Under the pieces are notes generated by a model. That model did not search any database, was not told where the DNA came from, and was given only the letters and a program-made list of their open reading frames with translations. The position numbers were made by a program, and so were the translations under genes. A stretch of DNA of 58,887 nucleotides from Pseudomonas sp. (lineage in GTDB: Bacteria; Pseudomonadota; Gammaproteobacteria; Pseudomonadales; Pseudomonadaceae). The stretch covers positions 1 through 58,887 of the forward strand of contig JAKUTK010000030.1 in NCBI GenBank assembly GCA_022448005.1. Direction: 5' to 3'. How positions within the stretch are numbered: position 1 is the first letter of the stretch; each line of letters starts with the position of its first letter. Shown here one piece after another: positions 44,167 to 53,385 of the stretch.

Positions 44167-45426
44167 TTAGTAAAGCTGCAGCTTACTTTTCCTCCCGCGC
44201 TTTCCACGTCCCACCTGGCTATTGAGTAGCTTTTTAAAATGCTCCCAGCGAATCTCGTCGGTCCGGATGTTGTAAGTCAGGCCGCGTTCCATCTGCTCCA
44301 GCAATCTCAAACTCAGTGGCTTTTCCAAGTAGTGATCTGCCGTAACCTCAGGAGTACCGCCCTCATGGCCCAGCAGGTGAGCGATCGTGGAAGGAGATAT
44401 GCCCGACCGCTCCAGCCTCACGGCGAATGAGCGACGGAAGCTTTTAAAATTCAGCCCGCCATCAACCGCCGGCGGACAGTGCTGACCGATGTATCCCGTT
44501 CCCGTACATGGCCCACAGAAAAAGCGACTCGGATCGCGGGAGTATAGGTGCTTCGGGTCAAAGCTCAGCTCGCCGAAAAGCAATGCATCGTTGCCATCGG
44601 CCTGACGTCGTTCCTCTACGAAATTTATAAAACCCATCTCCACAAGCTTCGTGCAGATCGGAATCTGCCGTGCCGATGAGCCCGTTTTTAGCGACTTGTT
44701 GTAGCCGTTATCGTTTATGTCGATGAGCTCTACGCCGTGGACATCCCGGATCACATCATGCACACGAAGCTGGCAGAGTTCATTGAGCCGCGCGCCGGTG
44801 TAGAGCCCGAGAGGAAGCAACCAGAACCGATACGGCTTGGCGTCTTGGTAGACCTTGGGCAGTGTGCCCGCGAGGTACTTTTGGTAAGGCCAGCCGGAGA
44901 GCATCTGAATCAGGTTGCTATCTAGAAATGGCTTGGTGACCTCGGCCTGTTTTGTACTGCAAGTAGCAACCTTGATCGCATCAGTAATCAGCTTGCTCTC
45001 CAGCGCCTCGTCCAGCATGCGATTGAACAGCTGGTAATAGGTCGTGAGGTTTGCGCCTTTACTTCCCGAAGCCGAGTTCTGCTTCAGTAACAATGGCAAC
45101 TGATCCTTTAGACGCTGCACATCAGCTCGATCAAGCTCAGCGACTCGGCGTGTAGGGTTATCTCGGGTCAGGATGACCTTCAGCTTTTCCATTCGAGCCC
45201 GCAGCATATGCTCGGACTTTCCTGCGTAAGTGTTTTCTCGCAGGAAGCGGGACAGCGTAGTGTCCATGAACTCGGTAAGTAACGGTGAAGAGTGGAAGCG
45301 GTTGATCGCGTCCGTTACCGCGGAGATGTTCGCCAAGGCGATTCGCAAGTGCTCTTCATGGCCAGGCTCTACAATCAGACTCAAGCCCTTATAAAAAGGA
45401 ATGGAGATAGGGGACGTTACATTCAT
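44167..45426 (-). CDS. Tyrosine recombinase (integrase), LexA-box associated
   Basis: This 419-residue site-specific recombinase has the first Arg in LGLYTGARLNELCQLRVHDV, box II in FKSFRRSFAVRLER with Lys in place of the first His, the second His in AHLLGHEGG, and the catalytic Tyr in DHYLEK. The C-terminus is very basic (GRGKRGRKSKLQLY). It shares the GLYTGARLxELCQLR block with its upstream neighbour, so the two are related. A recN-type LexA box lies 34 bases upstream of the start. It may help excise the island after DNA damage. Confidence 0.85.
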   Translation of the reverse strand: MNVTSPISIPFYKGLSLIVEPGHEEHLRIALANISAVTDAINRFHSSPLLTEFMDTTLSRFLRENTYAGKSEHMLRARMEKLKVILTRDNPTRRVAELDRADVQRLKDQLPLLLKQNSASGSKGANLTTYYQLFNRMLDEALESKLITDAIKVATCSTKQAEVTKPFLDSNLIQMLSGWPYQKYLAGTLPKVYQDAKPYRFWLLPLGLYTGARLNELCQLRVHDVIRDVHGVELIDINDNGYNKSLKTGSSARQIPICTKLVEMGFINFVEERRQADGNDALLFGELSFDPKHLYSRDPSRFFCGPCTGTGYIGQHCPPAVDGGLNFKSFRRSFAVRLERSGISPSTIAHLLGHEGGTPEVTADHYLEKPLSLRLLEQMERGLTYNIRTDEIRWEHFKKLLNSQVGRGKRGRKSKLQLY

Positions 45427-45459
45427 ATATACCTCACGGTGGGTGAGGCTCGAGATTAT

Positions 45460-45479
45460 TACTGTATAAATGACCAGTC
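45460..45479 (-). promoter_or_regulatory. LexA-like box (recN type) upstream of integrase
   Basis: TACTGTATAAATGACCAGTC has the CTGT-N8-CCAG core, the form found at E. coli recN, and matches the LexA consensus at 15 of 20 positions. It is 34-53 bases upstream of the integrase start at 45426. Confidence 0.5.
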
Positions 45480-45514
45480 AAGATAATCTATTGGAAAAGT
45501 ACATTCGATAGTTT

Positions 45515-45535
45515 TTATTGACACTTTGTCAATAA
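45515..45535. promoter_or_regulatory. Perfect inverted repeat between the two integrases
   Basis: TTATTGACA-CTT-TGTCAATAA has 9-bp perfect arms. It lies between the end of the upstream integrase and the promoter region of the downstream one. It could be an operator for an island regulator or excisionase; TTGACA within it also resembles a -35 box. Confidence 0.45.
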
Positions 45536-45591
45536 TTAAGGGATGTGTAAAAAGGGCAGGAGCAGGGCTCCCGCCTCTGTTTGGCTAGGCC

Positions 45592-48033
45592 TTATGCGTA
45601 CGATTTCCAGTGGCGCTTAGGAGCTCGCACGTTCGGGAATGGCGTGCCCACCGGCCGCCCGACTTTGAAGTCACCTTGTGCTTTCTGGAGCCCCTGATAG
45701 TGCCGGTAATGGATGTGATCCAAGCCAAGGCCGAAATCGATTTTGTCGAGCTCGTCCTTGAGGACGCCTGCCGGATAGCAGTCGCCATAGCCGCCAGTTG
45801 TACTTTTATCAGCGTGACCCACGAGTGCTTTAGCTTTCGCGAGGTCGAGGTTCTGTCTGCGGAATTGGTTGATAAAAGTATGCCGTAGGCCGTGATACGT
45901 CAGGCCCTCCTCTCCGAGGCCGCAGAGCCCCAAGTAGCCATGACTGCCCTGGCTTGAGCCCAGGTACCAACGACTCGCAACGTGCCCAGGAGAAAGATCA
46001 CCGTAGACACGGATATTTTCGAAAAGAGGAGCTTTCATATCCTGCTTAACTATGTCCAGGCGAGCTTGGTGATAGTCGAGGAAGCCTGTCTCGATCAGCT
46101 GCTTGTGAATGGGCACTAGCCGTTCAGAGTCGGACGTTTTGAGTTGCTTCGACCCTGTCCGATTGATGCTGATGATCCAAACGCCGAGCTCCTGCCGAAT
46201 GTCTTCGAGCCGTAGCTGGCACAGCTCGCTGAGCCTCGCGCCGGTATAGAGGCCAAGCAGCGGCAACCAAAACTTGTAGTCGTCCAGACGCCAGCGAGGC
46301 GGCTGGGTCAGCGTGTAGGCCGGGCCGTGAAGAAGTTTCTCGATCTGGCTTGGGCTATAGGTGCGCTTCCTCGGGGCCTCGGCACCTTTGGTGCTGAATG
46401 CCAATCCGGCCGCGATGTTTTCGGTGATGTAACCTTGATCATGGGCGTAGGTGACAAGCGCCCTTGCCAGCTCAAAGAACTTTTTCGCAGTGCGCGGGTT
46501 GATCGGCTCAAATTTCCCGTCGCTGATGATCTTGCTCAGCGGCTGGTTACGGGTGGCGCGAAGGCGGTGCCGGTTCTTCGGATAGCTGCGCAGATGATCG
46601 CGTAGCGTGTTGAATTCAGCACGAGTCAGCGTTTCGACTTGCCGGTGCCCGCCAAGCAGTTCGCACAGGCCTTCCAGGCGGGCCCGAGCGGTAATGCGAG
46701 TCCGCGGATTAGCCCAGGCTCCTTCACGAATTTGCCGTTCTTCGTATTCCTTTACCAAAGCTGCGAGGCTCAACCCTGCGTTTGGACCGCACGCCGGCGA
46801 GACAATGCGTTCGTTGACAGAGGGCTGCGTAAAGAGGGTTTCAAGCCTGGCTTTCTGCGCGTCGGGCAGAACGCTCCCGAGCGCATTTAGTAAGGCGAGC
46901 GTGCCAGGATCCTGCGGCGGTGCCACAGCATCTGTTGGTGAGTTCAGCTCCGGAATCGTCTGCATAGGCTCGGTGGTTGCAGCAGAGCCCAACATCCGCC
47001 GAACGAGGTCACCGATCTCCTGCATCGCCTGGGCGTAAGGATCTTCGTGATCGTCTTCCTGAAAGTAACGCAACAGCACCTTATCAACCTTCTGCAGCGT
47101 ATACGTCAGCATGAGGACCGCAATGATGATGGAGCTAGTGAGCAGCTCAATCCGAAAGCTTTTCTTTTCTCTCAGATGCGCTTTCATGCACAGCGGATCG
47201 AGTTCGATAAGCATCACATAAAGCCCGGACTCTTCCTGCATCAGGAACGCACGATCAATGATGCGCAGCTTCAAATGCATCGCGTTGGCTTGTTGAAGAT
47301 GAAAATGCAAAGCTTGCCGAGACTGCGGTAGTGCTGGGGGGATGTGCATGAGATTCCGACCCTGGTCTGGGCGGGCATGGCACAGGTATTCATAAAGCGT
47401 CATCGCTGCAAACGCAGGAGATTCTTTCGAGTAGCGACCTGGAGAGGGTGGGACAGTCTCAAGCACATCAAGGGCGGCGTAAATGTACCGGGCAGCGTCG
47501 CTGGCGACGTTGTGATTGCAGGTTCCGAGCGGCCAGTCGAAGCGTACGAACCCAACGCCAAGCGCTTTTACCAGTGCGGGCGTTGGTGTCAGTGCGAAGA
47601 AAATTTCGCCCCCTGGCTCGTGGCTATAGAGCACTACACGCTCGGCACTCTCTTTCATCATGCGAGCGTCGGCGACCGAAAGGTCTTGGTTCGCGAGCTT
47701 CATTGGCGACGGGCGGACTTTCCAAACTCGGTCGGCGAATTTAAGTGCTTCCGCTACCGCAAGGTGAAACCTTTGGAGGTCAACCAGCAGGCGGTCAGAA
47801 AAGAGCTCGACGTAGTGCTCGGTTGCCTTGGCAAGGAACTGCTCGAAAGAAGCATTCAGGTACTTAGCGAGATCGCGGGCTAGGGCTTCGTCGTGACTTA
47901 GCGCCCACCGGATTTGCGCGGGCAGCTTGGGGTTGGCTGCGAAATGCTTTGGGAAAGTCAGGTAGTACTGGAAGCCGGTTTTGGCTTGATAGACGAGGTG
48001 CGGAACACCTGTTTTGCTTTGGCGCTGGGACAT
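45592..48033 (-). CDS. Large tyrosine recombinase adjacent to ssrA (probable island integrase)
   Basis: The product is 813 residues from ATG 48031-48033; an in-frame start at 48087 would run through a palindrome and is less likely. The long N-terminal region (SKTGVPHLVYQAKTGFQYYL, TFPKHFAANPKLPAQIRWAL) resembles large island integrases and may bind arm sites. The C-terminal catalytic domain shows GLYTGARLSELCQLRLEDI, TYHGLRHTFINQFRRQ, ALVGHADKSTTGGYGD. It begins 98 bases from the 3' end of ssrA and points away from it, the classic position for an integrase using the tmRNA gene as its attachment site. Confidence 0.88.
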   Translation of the reverse strand: MSQRQSKTGVPHLVYQAKTGFQYYLTFPKHFAANPKLPAQIRWALSHDEALARDLAKYLNASFEQFLAKATEHYVELFSDRLLVDLQRFHLAVAEALKFADRVWKVRPSPMKLANQDLSVADARMMKESAERVVLYSHEPGGEIFFALTPTPALVKALGVGFVRFDWPLGTCNHNVASDAARYIYAALDVLETVPPSPGRYSKESPAFAAMTLYEYLCHARPDQGRNLMHIPPALPQSRQALHFHLQQANAMHLKLRIIDRAFLMQEESGLYVMLIELDPLCMKAHLREKKSFRIELLTSSIIIAVLMLTYTLQKVDKVLLRYFQEDDHEDPYAQAMQEIGDLVRRMLGSAATTEPMQTIPELNSPTDAVAPPQDPGTLALLNALGSVLPDAQKARLETLFTQPSVNERIVSPACGPNAGLSLAALVKEYEERQIREGAWANPRTRITARARLEGLCELLGGHRQVETLTRAEFNTLRDHLRSYPKNRHRLRATRNQPLSKIISDGKFEPINPRTAKKFFELARALVTYAHDQGYITENIAAGLAFSTKGAEAPRKRTYSPSQIEKLLHGPAYTLTQPPRWRLDDYKFWLPLLGLYTGARLSELCQLRLEDIRQELGVWIISINRTGSKQLKTSDSERLVPIHKQLIETGFLDYHQARLDIVKQDMKAPLFENIRVYGDLSPGHVASRWYLGSSQGSHGYLGLCGLGEEGLTYHGLRHTFINQFRRQNLDLAKAKALVGHADKSTTGGYGDCYPAGVLKDELDKIDFGLGLDHIHYRHYQGLQKAQGDFKVGRPVGTPFPNVRAPKRHWKSYA

Positions 48034-48085
48034 GATGGCATACCTTTTGGATTCACAGACGGACTGTGAGTAATCCAATGCCATC
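48034..48085. promoter_or_regulatory. Nested palindrome upstream of integrase
   Basis: Three concentric arm pairs are present: GATGGCAT (48034-48041) with ATGCCATC (48078-48085), GGATT (48049-48053) with AATCC (48072-48076), and CACAG (48054-48058) with CTGTG (48063-48067). It lies directly upstream of the integrase start and 47 bases from ssrA. It may be an operator or an arm-type integrase/excisionase site in the attachment region. Confidence 0.5.
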
Positions 48086-48094
48086 AAATCTGGT

Positions 48095-48123
48095 CTGAAA
48101 CCCGCGTTCTAGACGGGTTTCAG
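48095..48123 (-). terminator. Hairpin just downstream of ssrA
   Basis: CTGAAACCCG (48095-48104) and CGGGTTTCAG (48114-48123) form a perfect 10-bp stem with a 9-base loop, 9 bases after the tmRNA 3' end on the minus strand. It is a probable terminator or 3'-processing boundary for tmRNA, although the following T-run is weak (ACCAGATTTG). Confidence 0.5.
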
Positions 48124-48131
48124 TGTTGAAT

Positions 48132-48510
48132 TGGTGGAGCCGGGGGGATTTGAACCCCCGTCCGCCAGCTCTCCACTGTCGGTACTACATGCGTAGCCAA
48201 ATCTATTGAGTTAACTCCGCGCCGCCCGATTGGCAGGGTGCTTGGAGCGAGCTGCATGAGTTTTAGCCGTTACGTCTGCAGCGAACTTGGCGGCGATCCT
48301 GTTCTATCTGACAGTCATTTCGGGTTTACAGGCATCCCCTAGTGACCGCTGGCGCCGAAGCGACCAGATGAAGGTTAGGCGGCTAGCGCGTACCCTTCGT
48401 AGTTGTCGTCGTTGGCAACTATAAGTTTGCAACAGTGGATTTACGAGTTCTGTTACCAACTCGGCATGCACCTAGAGTTTTGTTACCGGCGTCGAATCCT
48501 AATCGGCCCC
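48132..48510 (-). ncRNA. ssrA: Transfer-messenger RNA (tmRNA)
   Basis: On the minus strand the RNA starts GGGGCCGATTAGGATTCGAC at 48510 and ends with the tRNA-like T-arm GGGGGTTCAAATCCCCCC and GGCTCCACCA at 48132. The tag-coding segment (48375-48416) reads ANDDNYEGYALAA then a stop, the Pseudomonas-type proteolysis tag, preceded by the resume Ala codon GCC. tmRNA with SmpB rescues stalled ribosomes. Its 3' end is a well-known integration site, and here the island abuts that end with two integrase genes. Confidence 0.96.
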
Positions 48511-48667
48511 ATGAAGCATGTTGCTGCCTCATGTGTTGAGCAGTGTACGCCATAAGGTTTGGCTGCGTCGAACGCTTGATCTTCTTAATTAGGGCAGCCC
48601 GTCGAAAATCAAGGGTAAACCGAGAATCGGCAAGGCCAACTGCTGGCGGCCTTGCCTCGCGGGCGTA

Positions 48668-48976
48668 TCAGTTACCGGTGCCCGAGCCAGTGCCGCTGGT
48701 GCCTGTGCTGCCGGAGCTGCCAGGACCTTCGAGTTTGCGCAAAGCCTGGGTGGTATGAACGATGCAGTTTTCAACGTCACCAGCTTGCTGCGCTTCGCGG
48801 GCCTGCTTGATCAGTTCTTGCACTTCGCTGCGCGCCGGCTCACCGAGGGTGGCTCGGTTGGTGGCCATGTCGTCTTCGATTTCCTGCATGTTCAATTGAC
48901 ACAGGTTTTTATCGTCGGCAAACACGGCAGGGCTTGCGATCAGAGCTGCGGCGGCAAGTAGGGCAAATTTCTTCAT
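48668..48976 (-). CDS. Small periplasmic protein, unknown function
   Basis: The 102-residue protein has a clear signal peptide (MKKFALLAAAALIASPAVFA), a mature helical part (NLCQLNMQEIEDDMATNRAT; ELIKQAREAQQAGDVENCIV) with two Cys, and a Gly/Ser/Thr-rich tail (GSSGSTGTSGTGSG). The low-complexity tail is typical of some Pseudomonas envelope proteins. It lies between ssrA and dld on the chromosomal side. The family is not named to my knowledge. Confidence 0.75.
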   Translation of the reverse strand: MKKFALLAAAALIASPAVFADDKNLCQLNMQEIEDDMATNRATLGEPARSEVQELIKQAREAQQAGDVENCIVHTTQALRKLEGPGSSGSTGTSGTGSGTGN

Positions 48977-49143
48977 AAAGTCCTCCAGGGAGTTAACTTC
49001 CCGGCGGGCCTGCCTGTTTCTGCAATTGCGCGGCGGCGCCGAGGCGGGTGAGCCTCTGTTGAAACTAGGCTCCTAACTTCCGACTGCGGCTGCGCTGAAG
49101 CGTTTCATTTACGTATGTCGTCGTCTTCGCCGGGCGCCGCTCA

Positions 49144-51978
49144 CTAGGGCGCTGCGGCCGCTCTGGCTCGGCTGTTTCGGTTAACCAGATAAACCAGTCC
49201 GTGATAGTCGATACCGCCATGTTGTGACAGGCCGATTTCGCAGGTTCGGCTTGTGGAGATGCCTTCTTCGCAGACTTGCACGGCGTCTTTCAGGCTGCGC
49301 AGGGCATGGGCGTTGAGCTCGGGGGTGGTGAAGCCTTTGTCGCCAGCGAAGCCGCAACAATGGATGCCTTCTGGCACGACCACTTCTTTGGCGCAGCGGC
49401 GTGCGATATCAATCAGCGCCTGGGCTTCGCCGAGGTGTTGGGTGCTGCAGGTGACGTGCACGGCAATCGGCGCGTCCTGTGGCTCGAAATCCAACTTGTC
49501 GATCAGATGCGTGCGGATGAAGCGCACCGGATCGAAAACCTGTAGGCGATCGTCCGCCAGGTCCTGAACCAGGCGCAGCGTGCAGGGGCTGGTGTCGCAG
49601 TAGATAGGGTCAAGCCCGCCGCGGCTGGCCTTGAGCAGGGCGTCCAGTGTTTCCTGACGCTTCTGCTCGGCCTGCTCTGCATAGCCTTTGGAGGCGAATG
49701 GTTGGCCGCAGCAGAGGTTGTTCAGCTCATCGGGGAAGATGACCTGGTAACCAGCTTTCTCCAGAAGCGTGCGGGTGGTGTCGAGCAGTGGTTCCTGTTC
49801 CTGATCGCGTGCTGCGGGACCCATGGCGCGCGAGACGCAGGCGGCGAGGTAAACCACCCTCGGGCGTTGGTCCTGGGGCGATGGCTTGGGCAGATGGAGC
49901 CGCTGCAGCGGCTGCGGTGTGGCGGAGCTCCATTGGGGTACGCGACCTTTGCTGGCATTGGTGAGCGCAGCGGAGGTCTTGCTGAGCAGGCGCGTGCCCA
50001 TGAGCAGATGTGCGCCATTGGCGACATGCAGCATGAACCGCGCGCCCTGAACGGCAGTGCGGAAATGCTCGGCCAGCCAGGTGGCGGCCCGCGTATTGTC
50101 GGCATTGCGCCCGCGAAGTTTGCGCACAAGGTCGCCGGTGTTGATGCCTACCGGACAGCGCTGTGCGCATAGCCCGGTCGCAGCGCAGGTCTCGACGCCC
50201 TGGTAGTCGTAGAGCTGCTCGAGTTCGCTTGTGTCGATGCCAGCGCGCTTTTTCGCTTGAATGTCGCGCCAGACGACGATGCGCTGACGCGGCGTCAGGG
50301 TCAGTCCATTAGATGGGCAGACTGGTTCGCAGAAGCCGCATTCGATGCACTTGTCGACGATTTCGTCGGCAGCCGGCATTGGCTTGAGATGTTTGAGGTG
50401 GATCTGTGGGTCTTCGCTGAGCACTACGTCGGGATTGAGGATGCCCTGAGGGTCCAGCAGGCGCTTGATCTGCCACATCAGTTGGTACGCATCGTTGCCC
50501 CATTCCAGTTCGACGAAGGGCGCCATGTTGCGGCCGGTACCGTGTTCGGCTTTCAGGGCGCCGCCGAACTTAACAGCGACCAGCTGGGTGACGTCTTGCA
50601 TGAAGGCTTCGTAGCGCGCGACTTGCAGTGGGTCGTCGAAACCCTGGGTGAAGACAAAGTGCAGGTTGCCCTCTAAGGCATGGCCGAACAGGATCGCCTC
50701 ACTGTAGGCGTGCTTTTCGAACAGCTGGATCAGACGATTGACCCCTTCGGCAAGGCGCTCGATAGGGAAAGTGACGTCCTCAATGATCACCGTCGTGCCG
50801 GTCTGACGCACCGCACCGACCGCGGGAAAGGTGTCCTTGCGGATCTTCCAGAGCTGGTTGTAGACGACCGGGTCTTCGCTGAAATCGACCTGCTTCTCCA
50901 CCGGGAAATGAGCGATCGAGACCATGATCTGGTTGATTTGCTCGTGCAGAAGCGACCCGCTGGCTGCGCGGGATTCGATCAGCAGCGCGCAGGCATTGGC
51001 CGACAGTTGCTTGACCCACTCCGGCATGCCGGCCTTGTTCTCCACCGAGCGCAAGCTGCGGCGATCAAGCAGCTCCACTGCCGACACCGGCTGTTGCTTG
51101 AGCACGGGTACGGCGAGGCAGCAGGTTTCTACATCGGGAAAGACAACCAGCGCGCTGGCTTTGTGCGGGTGATCGGGCACGGTGTCGTAGGTCACTGCGC
51201 TGATGAAACCCAGTGTGCCTTCGGAGCCGACCATCAAGTGGTTGAGGATGTCGAGTGGCTCGTCGTAGTCGACCAGCGCATTGAGCGAGAAGCCAGTGGT
51301 GTTCTTCAGCCGGTACTTGTGGCGAATCTTCGCCGCCAGTTCGGTGTTGGCGCGGGTGGTGCGGCCGAGTTCGGCGAGCTGGTCGAGCATCGCCGCGTGG
51401 CTTTGGCGGAAAGCTTCGACGCTGGTAGCGTCTTCGCTGTCGACGACGCTGCCATCTGCAAGCACCAGGCGCAGGCCGGCGAGGGTCTTGTAGCTGTTCT
51501 GCGCTGTTCCGCAGCACATGCCGCTCGAGTTGTTGGCGACGATGCCACCGATTTTTGCGGTGTTGATCGAGGCCGGATCAGGGCCGATCTTGCGCTGGAG
51601 CGGCGCCAGTATGGCGTTGGCATTGGCGCCAATTACGCCGGGTTGAAGGCGTATCTGCTCGCCGCCGTTGCGTATCTCGCGACCGTTCCAGTTGTCGCCC
51701 AGTACGATCAGTATCGAGTCGGAGATCGCCTGGCCGGATAGGCTGGTGCCCGCCGCCCGGAAGGTCACGGGTACCCGTTGGCTGTGAGCCAGCTTGAGCA
51801 GCCCCACCACCTCCATCTCAGACTCGACACGTACCACCAGCTTGGGAATCAGCCGGTAGAAGCTGGCGTCTGTGCCAAAGGCCACCGTTGAAAGAGGGTC
51901 GTCGAAGCGTCGCTCAGCCGGAATCAGCTTTTCGACAGCGGCGAGAAAGTCGGTCGGTAGAGCGGCAGGCGCGTTCAT
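49144..51978 (-). CDS. dld: FAD and Fe-S D-lactate dehydrogenase (quinone-linked)
   Basis: The 944-residue protein has an N-terminal FAD-binding PCMH domain (VTFRAAGTSLSGQAISDSIL; KIGGIVANNSSGMCCG), a FAD-linked oxidase C-terminal domain, two 4Fe-4S clusters (CIECGFCEPVCPS and CAATGLCAQRCPVG) and C-terminal CCG-type cysteine domains (NLCCGQPFASKG; HCCGFAGDKG). This is the D-lactate dehydrogenase that follows lldP-lldD in Pseudomonas and feeds electrons to the quinone pool. It is the last gene of the lldPD-dld operon, 66 bases after lldD. Complete. Confidence 0.93.
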   Translation of the reverse strand: MNAPAALPTDFLAAVEKLIPAERRFDDPLSTVAFGTDASFYRLIPKLVVRVESEMEVVGLLKLAHSQRVPVTFRAAGTSLSGQAISDSILIVLGDNWNGREIRNGGEQIRLQPGVIGANANAILAPLQRKIGPDPASINTAKIGGIVANNSSGMCCGTAQNSYKTLAGLRLVLADGSVVDSEDATSVEAFRQSHAAMLDQLAELGRTTRANTELAAKIRHKYRLKNTTGFSLNALVDYDEPLDILNHLMVGSEGTLGFISAVTYDTVPDHPHKASALVVFPDVETCCLAVPVLKQQPVSAVELLDRRSLRSVENKAGMPEWVKQLSANACALLIESRAASGSLLHEQINQIMVSIAHFPVEKQVDFSEDPVVYNQLWKIRKDTFPAVGAVRQTGTTVIIEDVTFPIERLAEGVNRLIQLFEKHAYSEAILFGHALEGNLHFVFTQGFDDPLQVARYEAFMQDVTQLVAVKFGGALKAEHGTGRNMAPFVELEWGNDAYQLMWQIKRLLDPQGILNPDVVLSEDPQIHLKHLKPMPAADEIVDKCIECGFCEPVCPSNGLTLTPRQRIVVWRDIQAKKRAGIDTSELEQLYDYQGVETCAATGLCAQRCPVGINTGDLVRKLRGRNADNTRAATWLAEHFRTAVQGARFMLHVANGAHLLMGTRLLSKTSAALTNASKGRVPQWSSATPQPLQRLHLPKPSPQDQRPRVVYLAACVSRAMGPAARDQEQEPLLDTTRTLLEKAGYQVIFPDELNNLCCGQPFASKGYAEQAEQKRQETLDALLKASRGGLDPIYCDTSPCTLRLVQDLADDRLQVFDPVRFIRTHLIDKLDFEPQDAPIAVHVTCSTQHLGEAQALIDIARRCAKEVVVPEGIHCCGFAGDKGFTTPELNAHALRSLKDAVQVCEEGISTSRTCEIGLSQHGGIDYHGLVYLVNRNSRARAAAAP

Positions 51979-52044
51979 TTCGGGCTCCGGGAGGTAGCGG
52001 GCCGCGGCGAATGCCGGCGGCCTTCTCGATGGGATCAGCCAGGC

Positions 52045-53214
52045 TCAGTCGACGTGGCGGCTGGTCTGATAGTGATCAACCTCGCGTACCAGCGAATCCG
52101 TGCTGATCTCGCTGATGGTCTTGGCGCCGGTCAGCACCATTGCAACACGCATTTCTTTTTCGATCAGGTCGAGCAGGTTGCTTACCCCCGCTTCGCCGTC
52201 CACCGCCAACGCATAGGCGAAGGCGCGGCCGAGCAGCACGGTATCCGCACCGAGGGCGATCATGCGCACAACGTCAAGACCGCTGCGGATGCCCGAGTCG
52301 GCGAGGATTTTCAGGTCACCTTTGACCGCGTCGGCAATCGCCGGCATCGCACGTGCACTGGACAGGACGCCGTCGAGCTGACGCCCGCCGTGGTTGGAGA
52401 CGATGATACCGTCGGCCCCGAAGGTCACCGCGTCGCGGGCGTCATCGGCGTCCAGAATGCCTTTGATCACCATCGGGCCATCCCAGAATTCGCGGATCCA
52501 CTCCAGATCCTTCCACGAAATCGATGGATCGAAGTTGGCGGCAAGCCAGCCGATGTAGTCTTCCAGCCCGGTAGTGTGTCCGCGGTAGGTGGTGATGTTG
52601 CCGAGGTCGTGCGGCTTGCCGTGCAGTCCGACGTCCCAGGCCCAGAAGGGGTGTGTCATGGCCTGCAGAATGCGACGTACGTGGGCGTTGGGGCCACTCA
52701 TGCCGGAATGCGCGTCGCGGTAGCGCGCGCCGGGGGTGGGCATATCGACGGTGAAGACCAGTGTGGTAACGCCGGCGGCCTTGGCACGCTCCAGCGCGTT
52801 CTTCATGAAGCCGCGATCCTTCAGCACATAGAGCTGAAACCACATCGGCCGCTTGATTGCCGGTGCGACTTCCTCGATCGGGCAGACCGATACGGTGGAC
52901 AGGGTGAAGGGAATTCCTTTCTTGTCAGCCGCACGAGCGGCTTGCACTTCACCACGGCGAGCGAGCATGCCGGTCAGGCCGACCGGGGCGAGGGCAACCG
53001 GCATCGACAGGGTTTCGCCGAACAGCTGGGTTTCCAGGCTGAGTTCCGACATGTTGCGCAGCACGCGCTGGCGCAGGGCGATGCTTGCCAGATCCTCGAC
53101 GTTGCGCCGCAGCGTGTACTCAGCGTAGGCGCCGCCATCGACGTAGTGAAACAGGAACGGCGGGAGTTTGCGTTTTGCGGCAGCGCGGTAATCCGTGGAA
53201 GCAGAAATGATCAT
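52045..53214 (-). CDS. lldD: L-lactate dehydrogenase (FMN, quinone-linked)
   Basis: This 389-residue FMN-dependent alpha-hydroxy-acid dehydrogenase has FMN and catalytic motifs [20 protein letters not shown] (active-site His) and [20 protein letters not shown], with [20 protein letters not shown] upstream. It oxidises L-lactate to pyruvate at the inner membrane. It is the second gene of the lactate operon and is complete. Confidence 0.95.
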   Translation of the reverse strand: MIISASTDYRAAAKRKLPPFLFHYVDGGAYAEYTLRRNVEDLASIALRQRVLRNMSELSLETQLFGETLSMPVALAPVGLTGMLARRGEVQAARAADKKGIPFTLSTVSVCPIEEVAPAIKRPMWFQLYVLKDRGFMKNALERAKAAGVTTLVFTVDMPTPGARYRDAHSGMSGPNAHVRRILQAMTHPFWAWDVGLHGKPHDLGNITTYRGHTTGLEDYIGWLAANFDPSISWKDLEWIREFWDGPMVIKGILDADDARDAVTFGADGIIVSNHGGRQLDGVLSSARAMPAIADAVKGDLKILADSGIRSGLDVVRMIALGADTVLLGRAFAYALAVDGEAGVSNLLDLIEKEMRVAMVLTGAKTISEISTDSLVREVDHYQTSRHVD

Positions 53215-53344
53215 CTTATGTTCTCACCGACTGAAACGAGATAAGTCTCGGAGCGCCCGTCATCGACGAAGGCGGTGTTCAATTTACGGCTGTCCTGATC
53301 ACCGGGTCGGGCGATGGAGAGGTCAGGACATGATTCCAAACGCA

Positions 53345-53371
53345 ATTGCCCCGGGTGTTTCCCGGGGCAAT
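53345..53371. terminator. Stem-loop between lldP and lldD
   Basis: ATTGCCCCGGG (53345-53355) and CCCGGGGCAAT (53361-53371) form a perfect 11-bp GC-rich stem with a 5-base loop in the lldP-lldD gap. There is no strong T-run on the transcribed strand, so an RNA-processing or partial attenuation role is more likely than full termination. Confidence 0.45.
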
Positions 53372-53385
53372 GGTCACAGGCTGCG

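Noticed and set aside
49253..53244. Long plus-strand ORFs opposite dld and lldD
   Set aside because: Antisense shadows of well-identified lactate genes.
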